Part shown: positions 53,811-64,000 of the stretch, piece after piece
How the letters are laid out: each line of letters starts with the position of its first letter
How positions within the stretch are numbered: the stretch's first letter is position 1
Made by a program: the position numbers and the translations under genes
Notes under the pieces: generated by a model
What the model saw: the letters and a program-made list of their open reading frames with translations, nothing else
What the model was told of the DNA's origin: nothing
Database searches by the model: none
Assembly (NCBI GenBank): GCA_963978895.1
Contig: OZ022247.1
Coordinates: 11,692,472 to 11,756,471, forward strand
Origin: Erpobdella octoculata
Taxonomy: Eukaryota; Annelida; Clitellata; Hirudinida; Erpobdellidae
Length of the DNA: 64,000 nt
Direction of reading: 5' to 3'

Positions 53811-56511
53811 CAGAGGAGGATCCAGGAATTTCTTAGGAGGGGACCCGAAAGTATATTTTTAGTTTTTTTAAATTTTGATTATAGTCGTTATGCAGCCCGT
53901 TGTAAGATATCTTGATTTTTTTTAATTCAGTAAAACCAAACTTAAATACAACTTTTTTGTGAACTCTCTCCCCCATTTTTCTCTTTTCCTTTCTTTCAAT
54001 ATTTTTTTTTCTGGAGCTATGTTAACACAAGACACTTCTTTATATCAAATACTTCAAAGCTGAAAATGACTTTTTAGCTGCAGTTTTAAATTTTAGTAGG
54101 ATCGTGTAAATCAGACGGAAGAAAATTATACCTTATCACAAATGGCAAAATAATTTTTTCTAAAGAGAATGGTTTTTTATGTCCCTTGGTAGACACTTTT
54201 GTGGGAATGACTAAACAAGACTTCTCAAGTGGTAACTTCCAACTGGAACGATTCAAGCCAAACTCTACTACTTCTATGATTTTGGGCAGATATTTTCTCA
54301 TGGCTACAAGGATAACTTTCTAGAGCGGTTGCGCTTATTTTGGAGAATTGTCCTCCTTCCAAAATCGTACCTTCAGCTGGTTGATGAAATGGTCCGAGAT
54401 TGAAATGAAAATATTTGTTCTGTACTACTCTTCTGGACAACCCGCGAGAGAATTTGCATTGTAGTTCTTTTTTCAAATCCTTGGAATTGTTAGTTTTTCT
54501 CGATTATTATGTTATTTCTGATGCATTGCTGAAAACTCAATAGAATTTTTCATCCGCTATGCCTATTTTACCTTCAAAAACCTTCCGTATAGCTATGACC
54601 TGCAATATGGCATTTCCGATGTTTTGCAGTAAACCTTACAGAAACCTGATAAAAATACCGTTTTGGCCAGGCACGTTTTTAATATTTGCAGAAGCTCAGG
54701 AACCCGTAAAATTGTCTCCTGGCTGCGTTAGTGAACTGTTCAATCATTTTTACACCCTTTCGAAAAGAAAGAACACAATTACAAAACTAAAAATAATTAC
54801 AAAGTTTGTTCATACATATGAACATATTCCTGACTGTCATCCCACATCACAGGTTTTGGAGCTTACAGAAACCTGCTACAAAAAACTGTGTTGGTCATTC
54901 AGTTTTTTACTATTTGCAGAGATTCAGGGACCCGTTAAACTGCCTTGTTTTGTGGCTGCGTCGGTGAGCTGTTAAATCTTTTTAACAGGCTTTGGAAAAA
55001 AAATTACAAAATGCGTTCGTACCTCTGAACATAATCCTGATTGTCGGATCATCACAGCTTTTGAAGCCAGCCAAGTTTAGGTGGTTGTTGAAGGAGATTA
55101 TTGAATAAGAACAGATACTACCTAATACCTAATTATTTTTCACATGCCTCCCACATCGTCTTGTAAAATTCAAATGTCTAACAACAACATTTTTAATATT
55201 TATCAGATTAATTTCTTCCAAACTGGCATTTTCATGTATAAATATGATAATTTTATATTACCCTCATCATTCGATAACATGTTTGTAAAATTATCTGATG
55301 TTCATTCCCATGATCTGCGCCCCGGTCGCTGTTTTCGGACGGGTTTTGCTCGGACAACTCTTAAAACATTTCCTATTAAATGCTCTGACCCTCGTATTTA
55401 TTCAACCATTCCATCTGTCTCCTCCTTGAAACGTATTTCGTTATTTAAGCAAGCTCTGAAATCTTACTTATTATTGTCACACTCATAACTGCTCAATACC
55501 TATTACCTTAGCATACCAATTTCAGTCTCTTTCTTGATAAGTTTATTGAACTACTATTTGAAATGTCTTAACTCAACCCACTCATTTTGGTTCTTTTTGT
55601 AATGGTTGTCCATTAAGCGGGTAGGAATTCCCTTCAGACGAACCTTTGGGGCACCTTATTCTTTTCTCAATTGATCGATTTTTTCTTTTTTTGAAATTTT
55701 GGTACTATATTTTTCTTGTCGTTTTGGTTATTTTATTTTGTTTAAGTTTAATACTTATGTTGGTGCTCAATAAATGAATATAAAAAAATACCTAATGATT
55801 GTTTTACACCCCTTGAACTTGTCTATTATAGCTTTAATACTTCGGTTATAAACAATAATTTATGGTTAGACCTACAGCCCATAAAATCAATAAAGTCAAC
55901 AGCTGGGGTACTTGTTAAATCAGCGGCATGAAGAAGTACGGAAATATTTCTAATTTTGTTTCAGCTTTCATTCATATTAAAAATAATTGCTGCTGTATGG
56001 AGTGGACCGATGAGAAACTGCTTCAATTGAACATTGATCAGTCTTTTCAAAGAAAATTCGTGTTTTTATGACATAAAAGGTTCATTATATCATAATCCGG
56101 TGAAAAAGCGGCTTGCAGTTAAAACGATTGCCCAAAGCCTCGGAAGTACAGTTAGTGTGCTACGAAGTACTTTATGCTAAATAATTGGTAGTTTAAACAG
56201 TTTAGACACTACATGCCGCTGCTTTACCTCAAGTTATAATACGTTTGAAAATATATTTGGACTTTCGCTCACGCAACTCAGTTGTTTTAAAAACCGGCTA
56301 AGTGTTAGTGCGTCACGGTCTCTGGTTCCAAATAAATTATCATAATCTATGCAACAGTTTAGACTAACAGGAGCTGGATAAAAAAACCGGCCAGTGTTTA
56401 CGCACTTTCAGGCTTCAGTTAAACAAAATGAAGTTGCAAGCTTATTAAAAATTAAAGATAATTTTTTTAAACCTCTAAAAGATGGCCCGGGGACCCCTAG
56501 ATCTGCTGCTA
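53811..56511. mobile_element. 2.7 kb hAT-type element with perfect 8-bp target duplication
   Basis: The left end reads CAGAGGAGGATCCAGGAATT; the right end is the complement of TAGCAGCAGATCTAGGGGTC, about 10 of 16 matching at the tip. AATGCATA lies directly outside both (53803-53810 and 56512-56519). Two minus-strand frames at 54086-54476 (KISAQNHRSSRVWLESFQLE) may be fragments of its own protein, but no hAT motif was identified. A LINE 3' end (55150-55790) and a diverged tandem duplication (54625-55060) lie inside. Confidence 0.7.
55150..55790 (+). mobile_element. LINE 3' end (non-L2 type) nested in the hAT-type element
   Basis: The plus frame reads QTGIFMYKYDNFILPSSFDN then MFVKLSDVHSHDLRPGRCFR and SLKRISLFKQALKSYLLLSH, the C-terminal part of non-LTR polymerase proteins (FMYK..N.LP..F; H.Y.TR; FK..LK..L). 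It stops at 55488. The 3' tail ends near TGGTGCTCAATAAATGAATA and an A-rich run. Confidence 0.75.
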
Positions 56512-57806
56512 AATGCATAGGTACCTACCTACCTACTTATCCACCTACATCCGTAAAATGATTTTTTTTTTCTAATTTATCAAATGAGAGTTAAAAACCG
56601 GAGTTTTTTTTATTTGAAAATGTTATAATATAAAATTTAAATATTTGAATTAAAATAATGATAAACAATTTTTTTTAAATTCAATAAAGATTTCGAAATA
56701 ATTTCTAAAATTGGTGTTTTGGGAAATATTAGTCAAAAAGATAGCAGGACGGCGGTAGAAATAAACCAGAGCTAAAAAAATTAATTCAGTTAAAATTGGA
56801 AAGGTTGTATTGTGTAAGTTCTGTTCATTTTCTATCTATTTCATAAAAATAACCAAATCTGGTATGGATTAATATGTCCTTATTATAGAATAAAGTACCT
56901 AATGCTAATATGGCGAGCGTTCAGGATCGGTTTGGTCCATGAATTGATAATTTTCAGATTTTGTTTTACTTGAAATTATTATTATAGAAATGTGAACATG
57001 TTTAGGATTATCCCAACATTTTAGTTCAACTGCAATTTCTGCCACATTGCATGTTCTTCAGTTTATTTAATGCTCGCAACTTTAATAACACAGAAACTAA
57101 ACCAGAAAAGCGTCAAAATGAGTTCAGCATTTCATATTTTCCATCTTCAAAACAGACATTCTCGTCAGCTTCACAGAAATTATTGCATGAATCATGCTTC
57201 TGCATGAGTCACCGTGACTAACTCGTATTTTTATTAGAGAATATATGATATTTATGTAAAAATATCAATTATTTATATGTTTACGATTGTAAATCTCATT
57301 AAAAAATAGTTTCTCATTTAAAAAAATTACGTGTCAGCAGGCAATATGCTGGAGATGATATTGTCAGGTAATGATATGCCTTTTAAAAGGTTGTTGCTTC
57401 ACCGTGTGAATCGATCTTTGCGTGCAAAAACTGAACGACAGCATAAGTCTTGCTGCCTGTTGTATGGAATTGATGTTAGATCGATATGCTGCTGTGCTGT
57501 GTCCCAAGCAGTTGCTGCTGTGCTGTGTCCCAAGCAGTTGCTGCATGGAAATTTCATTGAGAGAAAACAAACGTGTTTTTTAAACATATATTTTTTTTTC
57601 TTTATAAAGCTGGTTTTGAAACTTAAAAAAGTTACGATTTAAGCAAGCTGTCTGAAAAGATAGTCAAAAAATAGTAATTGTTAAATAAATAATTTGATTT
57701 ATAAATAATTTGATTTATAAACAATTTTATTTATAAACAATTTTATTTATAAATAAATTTATTTATGAATAATTTTATTTATTTATTACGACATTACGTA
57801 ATCTTT
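56512..57806. other. Unassigned spacer downstream of the death-domain gene
   Basis: 57487-57542 contains two tandem copies of GCTGCTGTGCTGTGTCCCAA. 57640-57790 is an AT-rich run of AATAATTTGATTTATA-like units that supplies several minus-strand AATAAA hexamers for the gene ending at 57807. No other gene was recognised. Confidence 0.5.
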
Positions 57807-60704
57807 TTAAAACCAACTACTTCGCGATTGGTCCGTACGGACTGTTTTTATACTGCCGCTAGCTTCTTCGATTCCGATTGTCGACATTTGAACTTCCAAA
57901 TGCTTTAATAAATCGAGTCTATTAACTTTTGCTAACGCTTGACTCAACAAATCAGATTTATTAGCAGATCGACACATAACTTTGTTCCAGTTATGAAGCA
58001 TCTCTAGATTTTTTTCAGAGTCAGATTTCTTTTGGTGTTTGGCATTGTTTTCAATGGTGTGCAAAATCACCGGAGAAAGACCGAGAGCGGCGCCAAGTTC
58101 TTGCCATTCCTGTCCTATCTCGTGAGATAATCTGAGCAGGTGTTCTGATTTCAGTTCGCATCCGCTGTCTCTGTAAATTATCGGAGCTTTCGCGAGCAAT
58201 TTTCCGGCTAAAAGATCTTTGTTTTTTGGCAATGTTACCAAATGCTCCGAAAGAACAATGAATCGTTGACCCGCATCAGATTCTGACATCGATCTTGTGT
58301 GTTCTTGAAAGGAAAAAGGAGCCTGTTTGGAAGGAGTGGTTCCTGTGTTGAACTTTGATAGCTGTATAAAACCTCGATAGACGTCGTAACATTTCTGTAC
58401 AAACAAATCGTTTTCCTTCAACGTGAGAAACATTATGCAATCGAAATTCACATTAAACATTGCTGTGAGATTCTCAGGTTGATCAAGACATTTCAGGTTT
58501 CCTCTGAAAGTTATGTTTATTCTTTCACCTTCGTTGAGCATGAATGTTTGGTCTTTGTTGTATGTAACGAGGAAGCCTCTTTCTTCCATCTGTGGCACAT
58601 ATTTATCCAGCTTTGCCACAGGGAGAACTGCTGCTATAAAATCTGATTGATAGTCTCTGTGTTGAGCTACAATGAAGTGAACGAGCTTCTTGCTTCTTAT
58701 TTCTTCCAATCGAACTGCAATATTTTCTGCTTCTTTTGCGTTGATATTAGTAGTCGTTCGAAAAAGAATGAAATTCTCGAATGGCTCTTTTAGTGTTATT
58801 TCCACGACGTCCAAAAGTGATGTTCTCTCAATTTTAACGTTTTCAACAACCCACTTGTCTTTTTTCTTTCTCAATAAAAATATATTGTCCGATTCATCTT
58901 CACTTTCAATATCGTAAATACCCATGTACCATTTTATTGGGTTGTTTGAAATAGCGTTATGGAGTGGATTTTCTTCAAAGCTATTATCTCCGGCAATATC
59001 TCTCCTGTTCTGATCGTGAGGTTGAGATTCTTTTAAACTTGCGGTATCAATTTGTTGATTCTTTTGTGGTTTATTGTTTTCATCGTCTTTCATGCTTTTT
59101 GCTCTTGCCATCTTTTTCAAGACAATCGGATTCGGTGGAATCGGAATTGTAAGACAGATCGGTGATTCGAAAGTTTTGTTCACCCATGAAATTTTGAACA
59201 TAACACTTGTACAAAGCAAATTATTTGCGCTGATCAAGATTTTTCGTAAATGTTTTAATATAATTTGATCAATAGACAACATTTGCACTACCAATTTCTC
59301 TGGTTTTATAAAACTATCAAAAGGAACAATGAAGCTAAACTTTTGATCAAATTTCGTCACCAATCTTCCCCCACGACGTTTAATTCTAACTACAGTTTTT
59401 TTGTTTCTTGATATGACCAAAAAAGTTCCTAAGAAAGTTGACTGAGCTTGAGCAAACCTCATGTCTCTAAAGTTTTCAAAATATTTTTCTTTCGTTCTCA
59501 ATTCAACCCAGTCTAATTCTGGGTTTGCTAGAATTTTGACAACGAGCTCCTTCGAGTTTGCATGTTGTCGCGGCATGCAGTGAGGAAAGGATAGACAGAG
59601 ACCGGGTTTGATTGCAATGGCACCATCATTGCAACTGCAATTTGGTATGTAAATTCGTATTACGTTACTCACAAGTTCTTCGTCATCTTGAAAAGAGTAA
59701 GAAGAATTTATCGGACTTATTCTCTCGCATTGAATTTCTCCTTCCCACAACACTGCTGGGTCAGTTTTTACTAGACAACCGATTCCTCCATCGAAATCTA
59801 AAGAGTTTTTCAAATAAAGTGGAAATGTTGGCCAGTGAAATGCTTCTTCTTGCTGTTCTAATAAATGCTTTTGATCTTCTAGTTCGTCTTCTTTGTTTTT
59901 TCTTTCTTCTTCTTTCATTTGTTCGAGTTTTCGTTGTTTTTCTAATTCTAATAGTTTTTCTCGTTCTTCTGAAGCTTTCTTTTTCTGCTCCATGTCCGCT
60001 CTGATCTGTTCAGCTATCGCGAAAGCTTCCGCACATGCCTTTTGAGCTTCAAGAGTTGCCAGTTCGGTTTCAGCACTAAATTTAGAAGCTTTCAGCAATT
60101 CGTCATTCAAAGAAGCGAGCTGCTGATTGAGTTTTTTTTGTTGAACATCCAACTGGCAGAAATCTGAAAATTCTTTTGAAACTTCTTTGCCCGTTAAAGC
60201 AAGTCGTTTAGAGATTGCATTTGTGATGGATTTGATTGGGGCACGAATTGATTCGATGTTTTGTCGTGAAGTATCGCAGTAGGATATTAGATTGTTCATA
60301 TCGCTGTGCAGTTTTTCAGATAAATTATTAAGAGTTGTGAGTTGTTGTTCGTCAAACTTATCTGACGCATAACTTCCCATGAAATCTTCGAGTTGCTTGA
60401 GACTTTTTAGCGTTTCAGTTTTTTGCTCAAATTCATTGCTTTCGAAAAGCCCAGCTTCAAGAGCATCCTGGTTTGACTTCTGTAAAACGTCAACTTTAAG
60501 ATTTTCTTCAGTTTTTTCAGTTTCTTCTTTTTCTTCTTCTTTTTCTTCTGTTTCTTTTTCTTCTTCTTTTTCTTTTTCTTCTTCTTTTTCTTCTTTTTTT
60601 TCTTCTTTTTCCTCCTCTTCATTTTTAATATTTTCAAGAACGGGAACATCAGAAACGCGTCTCTCATTTATTTCTGAGACCACACTGTGCTTTGATGCGC
60701 TCAT
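57807..60704 (-). CDS. ZU5-like and death-domain protein, DTHD1-like
   Basis: A single 965-residue frame from ATG at 60704; a longer reading would need a non-ATG start. Residues about 30-70 are a low-complexity Glu/Lys run. About 175-290 is predicted coiled coil (ELATLEAQKACAEAFAIAEQ; EREKLLELEKQRKLEQMKEE). About 300-480 looks like ZU5 (FDGGIGCLVKTDPAVLW; GAIAIKPGLCLSFPHCMP), followed by a UPA-like region. About 855-945 is a death domain (LLRLSHEIGQEWQELGAALG; LEMLHNWNKVM; LLSQALAKVNRLDLLKHLEV). ZU5 followed by death domain occurs in ankyrins, UNC5, PIDD and DTHD1; without ankyrin, Ig or LRR parts DTHD1 is the best fit. An adaptor or scaffold role is inferred. Lack of introns is odd among intron-dense neighbours. 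Confidence 0.75.
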   Translation of the reverse strand: MSASKHSVVSEINERRVSDVPVLENIKNEEEEKEEKKEEKEEEKEKEEEKETEEKEEEKEETEKTEENLKVDVLQKSNQDALEAGLFESNEFEQKTETLKSLKQLEDFMGSYASDKFDEQQLTTLNNLSEKLHSDMNNLISYCDTSRQNIESIRAPIKSITNAISKRLALTGKEVSKEFSDFCQLDVQQKKLNQQLASLNDELLKASKFSAETELATLEAQKACAEAFAIAEQIRADMEQKKKASEEREKLLELEKQRKLEQMKEEERKNKEDELEDQKHLLEQQEEAFHWPTFPLYLKNSLDFDGGIGCLVKTDPAVLWEGEIQCERISPINSSYSFQDDEELVSNVIRIYIPNCSCNDGAIAIKPGLCLSFPHCMPRQHANSKELVVKILANPELDWVELRTKEKYFENFRDMRFAQAQSTFLGTFLVISRNKKTVVRIKRRGGRLVTKFDQKFSFIVPFDSFIKPEKLVVQMLSIDQIILKHLRKILISANNLLCTSVMFKISWVNKTFESPICLTIPIPPNPIVLKKMARAKSMKDDENNKPQKNQQIDTASLKESQPHDQNRRDIAGDNSFEENPLHNAISNNPIKWYMGIYDIESEDESDNIFLLRKKKDKWVVENVKIERTSLLDVVEITLKEPFENFILFRTTTNINAKEAENIAVRLEEIRSKKLVHFIVAQHRDYQSDFIAAVLPVAKLDKYVPQMEERGFLVTYNKDQTFMLNEGERINITFRGNLKCLDQPENLTAMFNVNFDCIMFLTLKENDLFVQKCYDVYRGFIQLSKFNTGTTPSKQAPFSFQEHTRSMSESDAGQRFIVLSEHLVTLPKNKDLLAGKLLAKAPIIYRDSGCELKSEHLLRLSHEIGQEWQELGAALGLSPVILHTIENNAKHQKKSDSEKNLEMLHNWNKVMCRSANKSDLLSQALAKVNRLDLLKHLEVQMSTIGIEEASGSIKTVRTDQSRSSWF

Positions 60705-61227
60705 TCTTGAAGTTACCAAATATTTTTAATAATTTACAATTTCCTTTAAATTTTCATAAGTCAAGACTGTAATATCAATAAAAACGCGTGATATAAATAC
60801 AATAGAAGAATGTTATTTTAAAATAAGTAAAAGAACATTATTTAGAAGTTCGTGAGAGTGTGAAAATTCACCGATAAAACAAATTTAGTAAACAATGACG
60901 TCACTCAAATGAAAACGACAATGGAGGAATAATTAAATATAATTAAATTATTTTTTTTAGATTATACGCAGAGAAGAAAAGAAGGTGGTTGATTTTCAAT
61001 CAATTGTGCAGTGACCAGGAATTTTGATTTGTAAAACTACATACAGAAGTTCTTTATTATATTTTGAGCCTAATGTTTTTTCAGAACATTGGATGAAAAA
61101 AATTTTTTTAATTAAAAACTAAATGTAAATACATTATTGTAGAAAAATCCAAAAATCTGATAGAATATATTGTTATGTCACAAGGAGCGAAATCTATGTT
61201 ACAAATTTCAGTTTGATTGGATGACGA
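60705..61227. other. Upstream region of the death-domain gene
   Basis: AT-rich; the promoter and any 5' untranslated exon should be here. A minus-strand AG just before the start (CTTCAAG) could be a splice acceptor for a 5' exon, but none was identified. Confidence 0.4.
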
Positions 61228-62000
61228 GAGTCAATCAATTTCAATTTATATAGCGCTTTTTTAGACCAGGCGTTCAAAAGTGCTCGAATACAAATTGACT
61301 GAAAAAGAAGGTTTTCAGCCCCTGGTGGAAAGAAATTAGGGATAAAGACTTAGGCAGAGAAAGTGGAAGATAATTCCAGAGACCAGAATAAGAAAAAAAG
61401 CGTTAGCTTAGATTATCTAAAACCTAACTTATGGGTGGGTTATAACAAGATTTTTCAAGTATGAGGGTGAGGTGCAATTTTTAATTTTAAACATAATAAG
61501 GCATTTTAAAAATCAATCTATGACTAAGAGGTAACCAGTGCAGATAAACAAAAGCAGGAGAAATAAAAGAAAATCGAGAAGTGCGTGAGATTAAACGCGC
61601 AGTTGCAGAATCAAAGGCTTTAGTACTTTAGTAAGTGGAGAAAGATTAGTATCAGCAAGACCGTAATAAAGAGAGTTACATTATTCAATTCTAAACAGAA
61701 TAAGAAAAGAAACCAAAAATTGTAGAGAAGGATCATCTAAAAATAAAAGAAGCTGCTTAATACGACGTATATGACAATAACAAGATTTAGAAACCAATAG
61801 AATTTGGGGAGTCAAAGACAAGTTAGAGTCCAAAAGAAAATCTTAGTTACGTATAAAAGTGGAAGGAGTTATAGCTGTTGAAATGGGGGTGGTAAAACCT
61901 AAAGAGAAAATGAGGTTAGATGTTTGGAAGGTTCATTAAAATAATTTAGTTCAAACTTATCAGGGTTATATTTGGAATTCCTAAGTGATAATGTGTGCGC
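61228..62000 (-). mobile_element. L2-like LINE 3' end, inverted
   Basis: Starts near CAATTTATATAGCGC, the complement of the GCGCTATATAAATTG end. Further in are AACCTAACTTATGGGTGGGT and GGTAACCAGTGCAGA, complements of blocks in the copy at 49840-50262. Frames are broken. Confidence 0.75.
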
Positions 62001-62199
62001 AAAATCCATGCTGCACATTTTAAAAATCAAGAAAATCCCTGATGTACACAGTTTCCAGTTTAGAGTCTAAAAAACTGCACACTTTCTGCACGTTCTTGGT
62101 AACGAAACAAAAGCTTCATATTTTGCCACCAGCAGACTTAAATTTGCTTAAGCAAGTTATGCCAACAAAGGCTGATACATAACTTGCATAATTAGTCTA

Positions 62200-62605
62200 C
62201 CTCTCCACAAAATCGTGAATGCACTGATATTATCTATTTTGACTTCCAAAAGACTTTTGATTCTGTCTTTTGCGTCAAATTTATTGCAAAGCTGAAAGGT
62301 TACGAAAAATATAAAGATCTGTTAGCGTGGATTGTCGACTTTTCAAGTACTCGCACACAGCTTGTCCGCATCAATGGATATCTTTCCGACTCAAAAGAAG
62401 TTACTAGCTGTGTTCCACAAAGTAGTGTTCTCGTACCAATACTCTTTCTGGTATATATAAATGACGTCACAGACAACCCTGTGTTTAAATCTGTCTTAAT
62501 AAAGCCCTTCACAGATGACATCAACCTTTCAACCTGGAAACCCTGCCATACAGCAGGCGATAAAAGAATTGGTATCCTGGAGTGACCTTTTGAAATTGTT
62601 AACAA
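62200..62605 (+). pseudogene. Reverse-transcriptase fragment of a LINE
   Basis: Plus-strand reading gives IYFDFQKTFDSVFCVKFIAK, LLAWIVDFSSTRTQLVRING, VTSCVPQSSVLVPILFLVYI and NDVTDN, matching the non-LTR motifs FAFDxVP, GVPQGSVLGPILF and YINDL with several substitutions. The catalytic FADD reads FTDD. The frame ends at a stop near 62585. Confidence 0.8.
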
Positions 62606-62749
62606 ACTAGTTAGAATTTGACAAGACAGTGAATTTTAAAAGCTTGCAAAAGAGACGTTTTGGAAAATAAAAATGTTTTGAGCAAAAGTTTTACAATCAT
62701 TTTGCTTCTTCTTCATTTTTTTCATTTTTGTTTTTTTCTTTTGTCTGAG

Positions 62750-63030
62750 TGCATGATTCCTTTCTTTTTACAAACTTTTATTTAAGTTACAATCTCTGTT
62801 TGTGTGTGGCTTTCTCTGTACGCAAATCTTGTCAGTAAAATTTAACCAGCTTTTTGACTAGCTAGGAAGCTGAAACTTTCAGCATAGCTTTATATTGGAT
62901 GAGAATACATGATTCAATTTAAAAAAAAATTGAAAATCTTTTGTATTTCTAAATCGAGTGTATTTTAAATTAAAGTTTGTGTTGAAGAATTCGTTTTTTT
63001 TTCTTTACTTGTTACAACGTTTATATTAAC
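62750..63030. repeat. Second copy of dispersed repeat family E
   Basis: Matches 45600-46060 at both flanks (GTTACAATCTCTGTTTGTGT; GCTGAAACTTTCAGCATAGC; CTAAATCGAGTGTATTT) but has almost no CT tract. Confidence 0.8.
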
Positions 63031-63224
63031 TTACAATGTTGTTTGTAATTTGTTTGTTTGTTTTACAGCGCAGTTAAGCAACGTCCAGCTCGGTTAGTAC
63101 TTCAATGGGTGCCATTAAATACAATAATTCGTTTTTAGATTTAAACAATTTAAACACTAAAAAATAAAAAATAATAAAAAATATAAACTATATTTAGATT
63201 TATAAAAAAATTGAACACTAAAAA

Positions 63225-63660
<436 letters not shown>

Positions 63661-63767
63661 TCATCCCAAATAAATAAATAAAAACAAGAAAACTGTAAAC
63701 ACTTCGTTTTTAAATCTTTCATATTAACTTCACCGTGTTTGCTTGAGCGATACGTTGGGATACTATC

Positions 63768-64000
63768 TATATATATAAAAGAACATGTCCTGACTGACTG
63801 ACTGACTGACTGATAATCAACGCCGAGCTCAAACTTATATTACTTTTATTGCATAAGCATCCACTAAGAAAGGATTTTTGAAAATTTTGCTCCTGAGGGG
63901 AAGAAACTGGAAAACAAACTTTTTTCTAAAACAATGTATATCTCGAAAACCAAAAATGAGGAGATTTTGAAATTTGGTATATGGATTTTTCTTGAAAAAT
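63768..64000 (+). mobile_element. Helitron-like family B, 5' part, runs off the window
   Basis: Starts TCTATATATATAAAAGAACA after an A and continues like 36068 onward (GATAATCAACGCCGAGCTCA; AAGAAAGGATTTTTGAAAAT). It has a small internal deletion after GAGCTCAAAC relative to that copy. Confidence 0.85.

Noticed and set aside
57331..57642. 103-codon plus-strand frame with cysteine pairs
   Set aside because: It crosses a local tandem duplication, overlaps minus-strand frames of similar length and has no family resemblance.

Overview
The window is AT-rich DNA from an invertebrate animal. Its genes have many introns with GT/AG borders, the spacers are full of microsatellites and transposon debris, and the proteins are typical metazoan orthologues. 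I cannot name the phylum. Exon borders below were found by reading splice sites against remembered family structure; for five genes the summed exon lengths keep the reading frame.

Five genes are confidently or fairly confidently recognised. 458-5403 (+) is the 3' part of a CLC-3/4/5-type chloride/proton exchanger. 15299-23508 (+) is gamma-tubulin complex component 6 (13 exons, 1361 aa). It converges on 23756-29644 (-), the exosome helicase MTR4 (25 exons, 1012 aa). That gene is divergent from 30858-33646 (+), a Sam68-like KH/STAR RNA-binding protein (8 exons, 363 aa). 57807-60704 (-) is a 965-residue ZU5-like plus death-domain protein resembling DTHD1, in one uninterrupted reading frame. A sixth gene, 38797-42966 (-), encodes a cysteine-rich repeat protein with a probable GPI-anchor tail; I do not recognise its family, and its 5' end is not found.

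The rest is accessory DNA. 3.2-14.8 kb is a transposon nest: a hAT-type MITE, a 2.9 kb inverted-repeat element carrying a spliced DUF4806-like gene and inserted in a Helitron-like copy, three decayed hAT transposases and a fold-back element. 34.5-37.5 kb holds a broken LINE reverse transcriptase with a tRNA-derived SINE inside it, followed by two Helitron-like elements joined head to tail. 42-57 kb is almost geneless: dispersed repeats, LINE 3' ends, a 2.7 kb hAT element with a perfect 8-bp target duplication, and long microsatellites. 61-64 kb holds LINE fragments, a fold-back element and the start of another Helitron-like copy.

The MTR4 and Sam68-like genes share a 1.2 kb divergent spacer and both act on nuclear RNA; GCP6 acts at microtubule-organising centres. 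No operon-like linkage is implied. The strongest candidates for something undescribed are the DUF4806-carrying element, the tandem Helitron pair, the cysteine-rich repeat protein and the repeat block inside GCP6.
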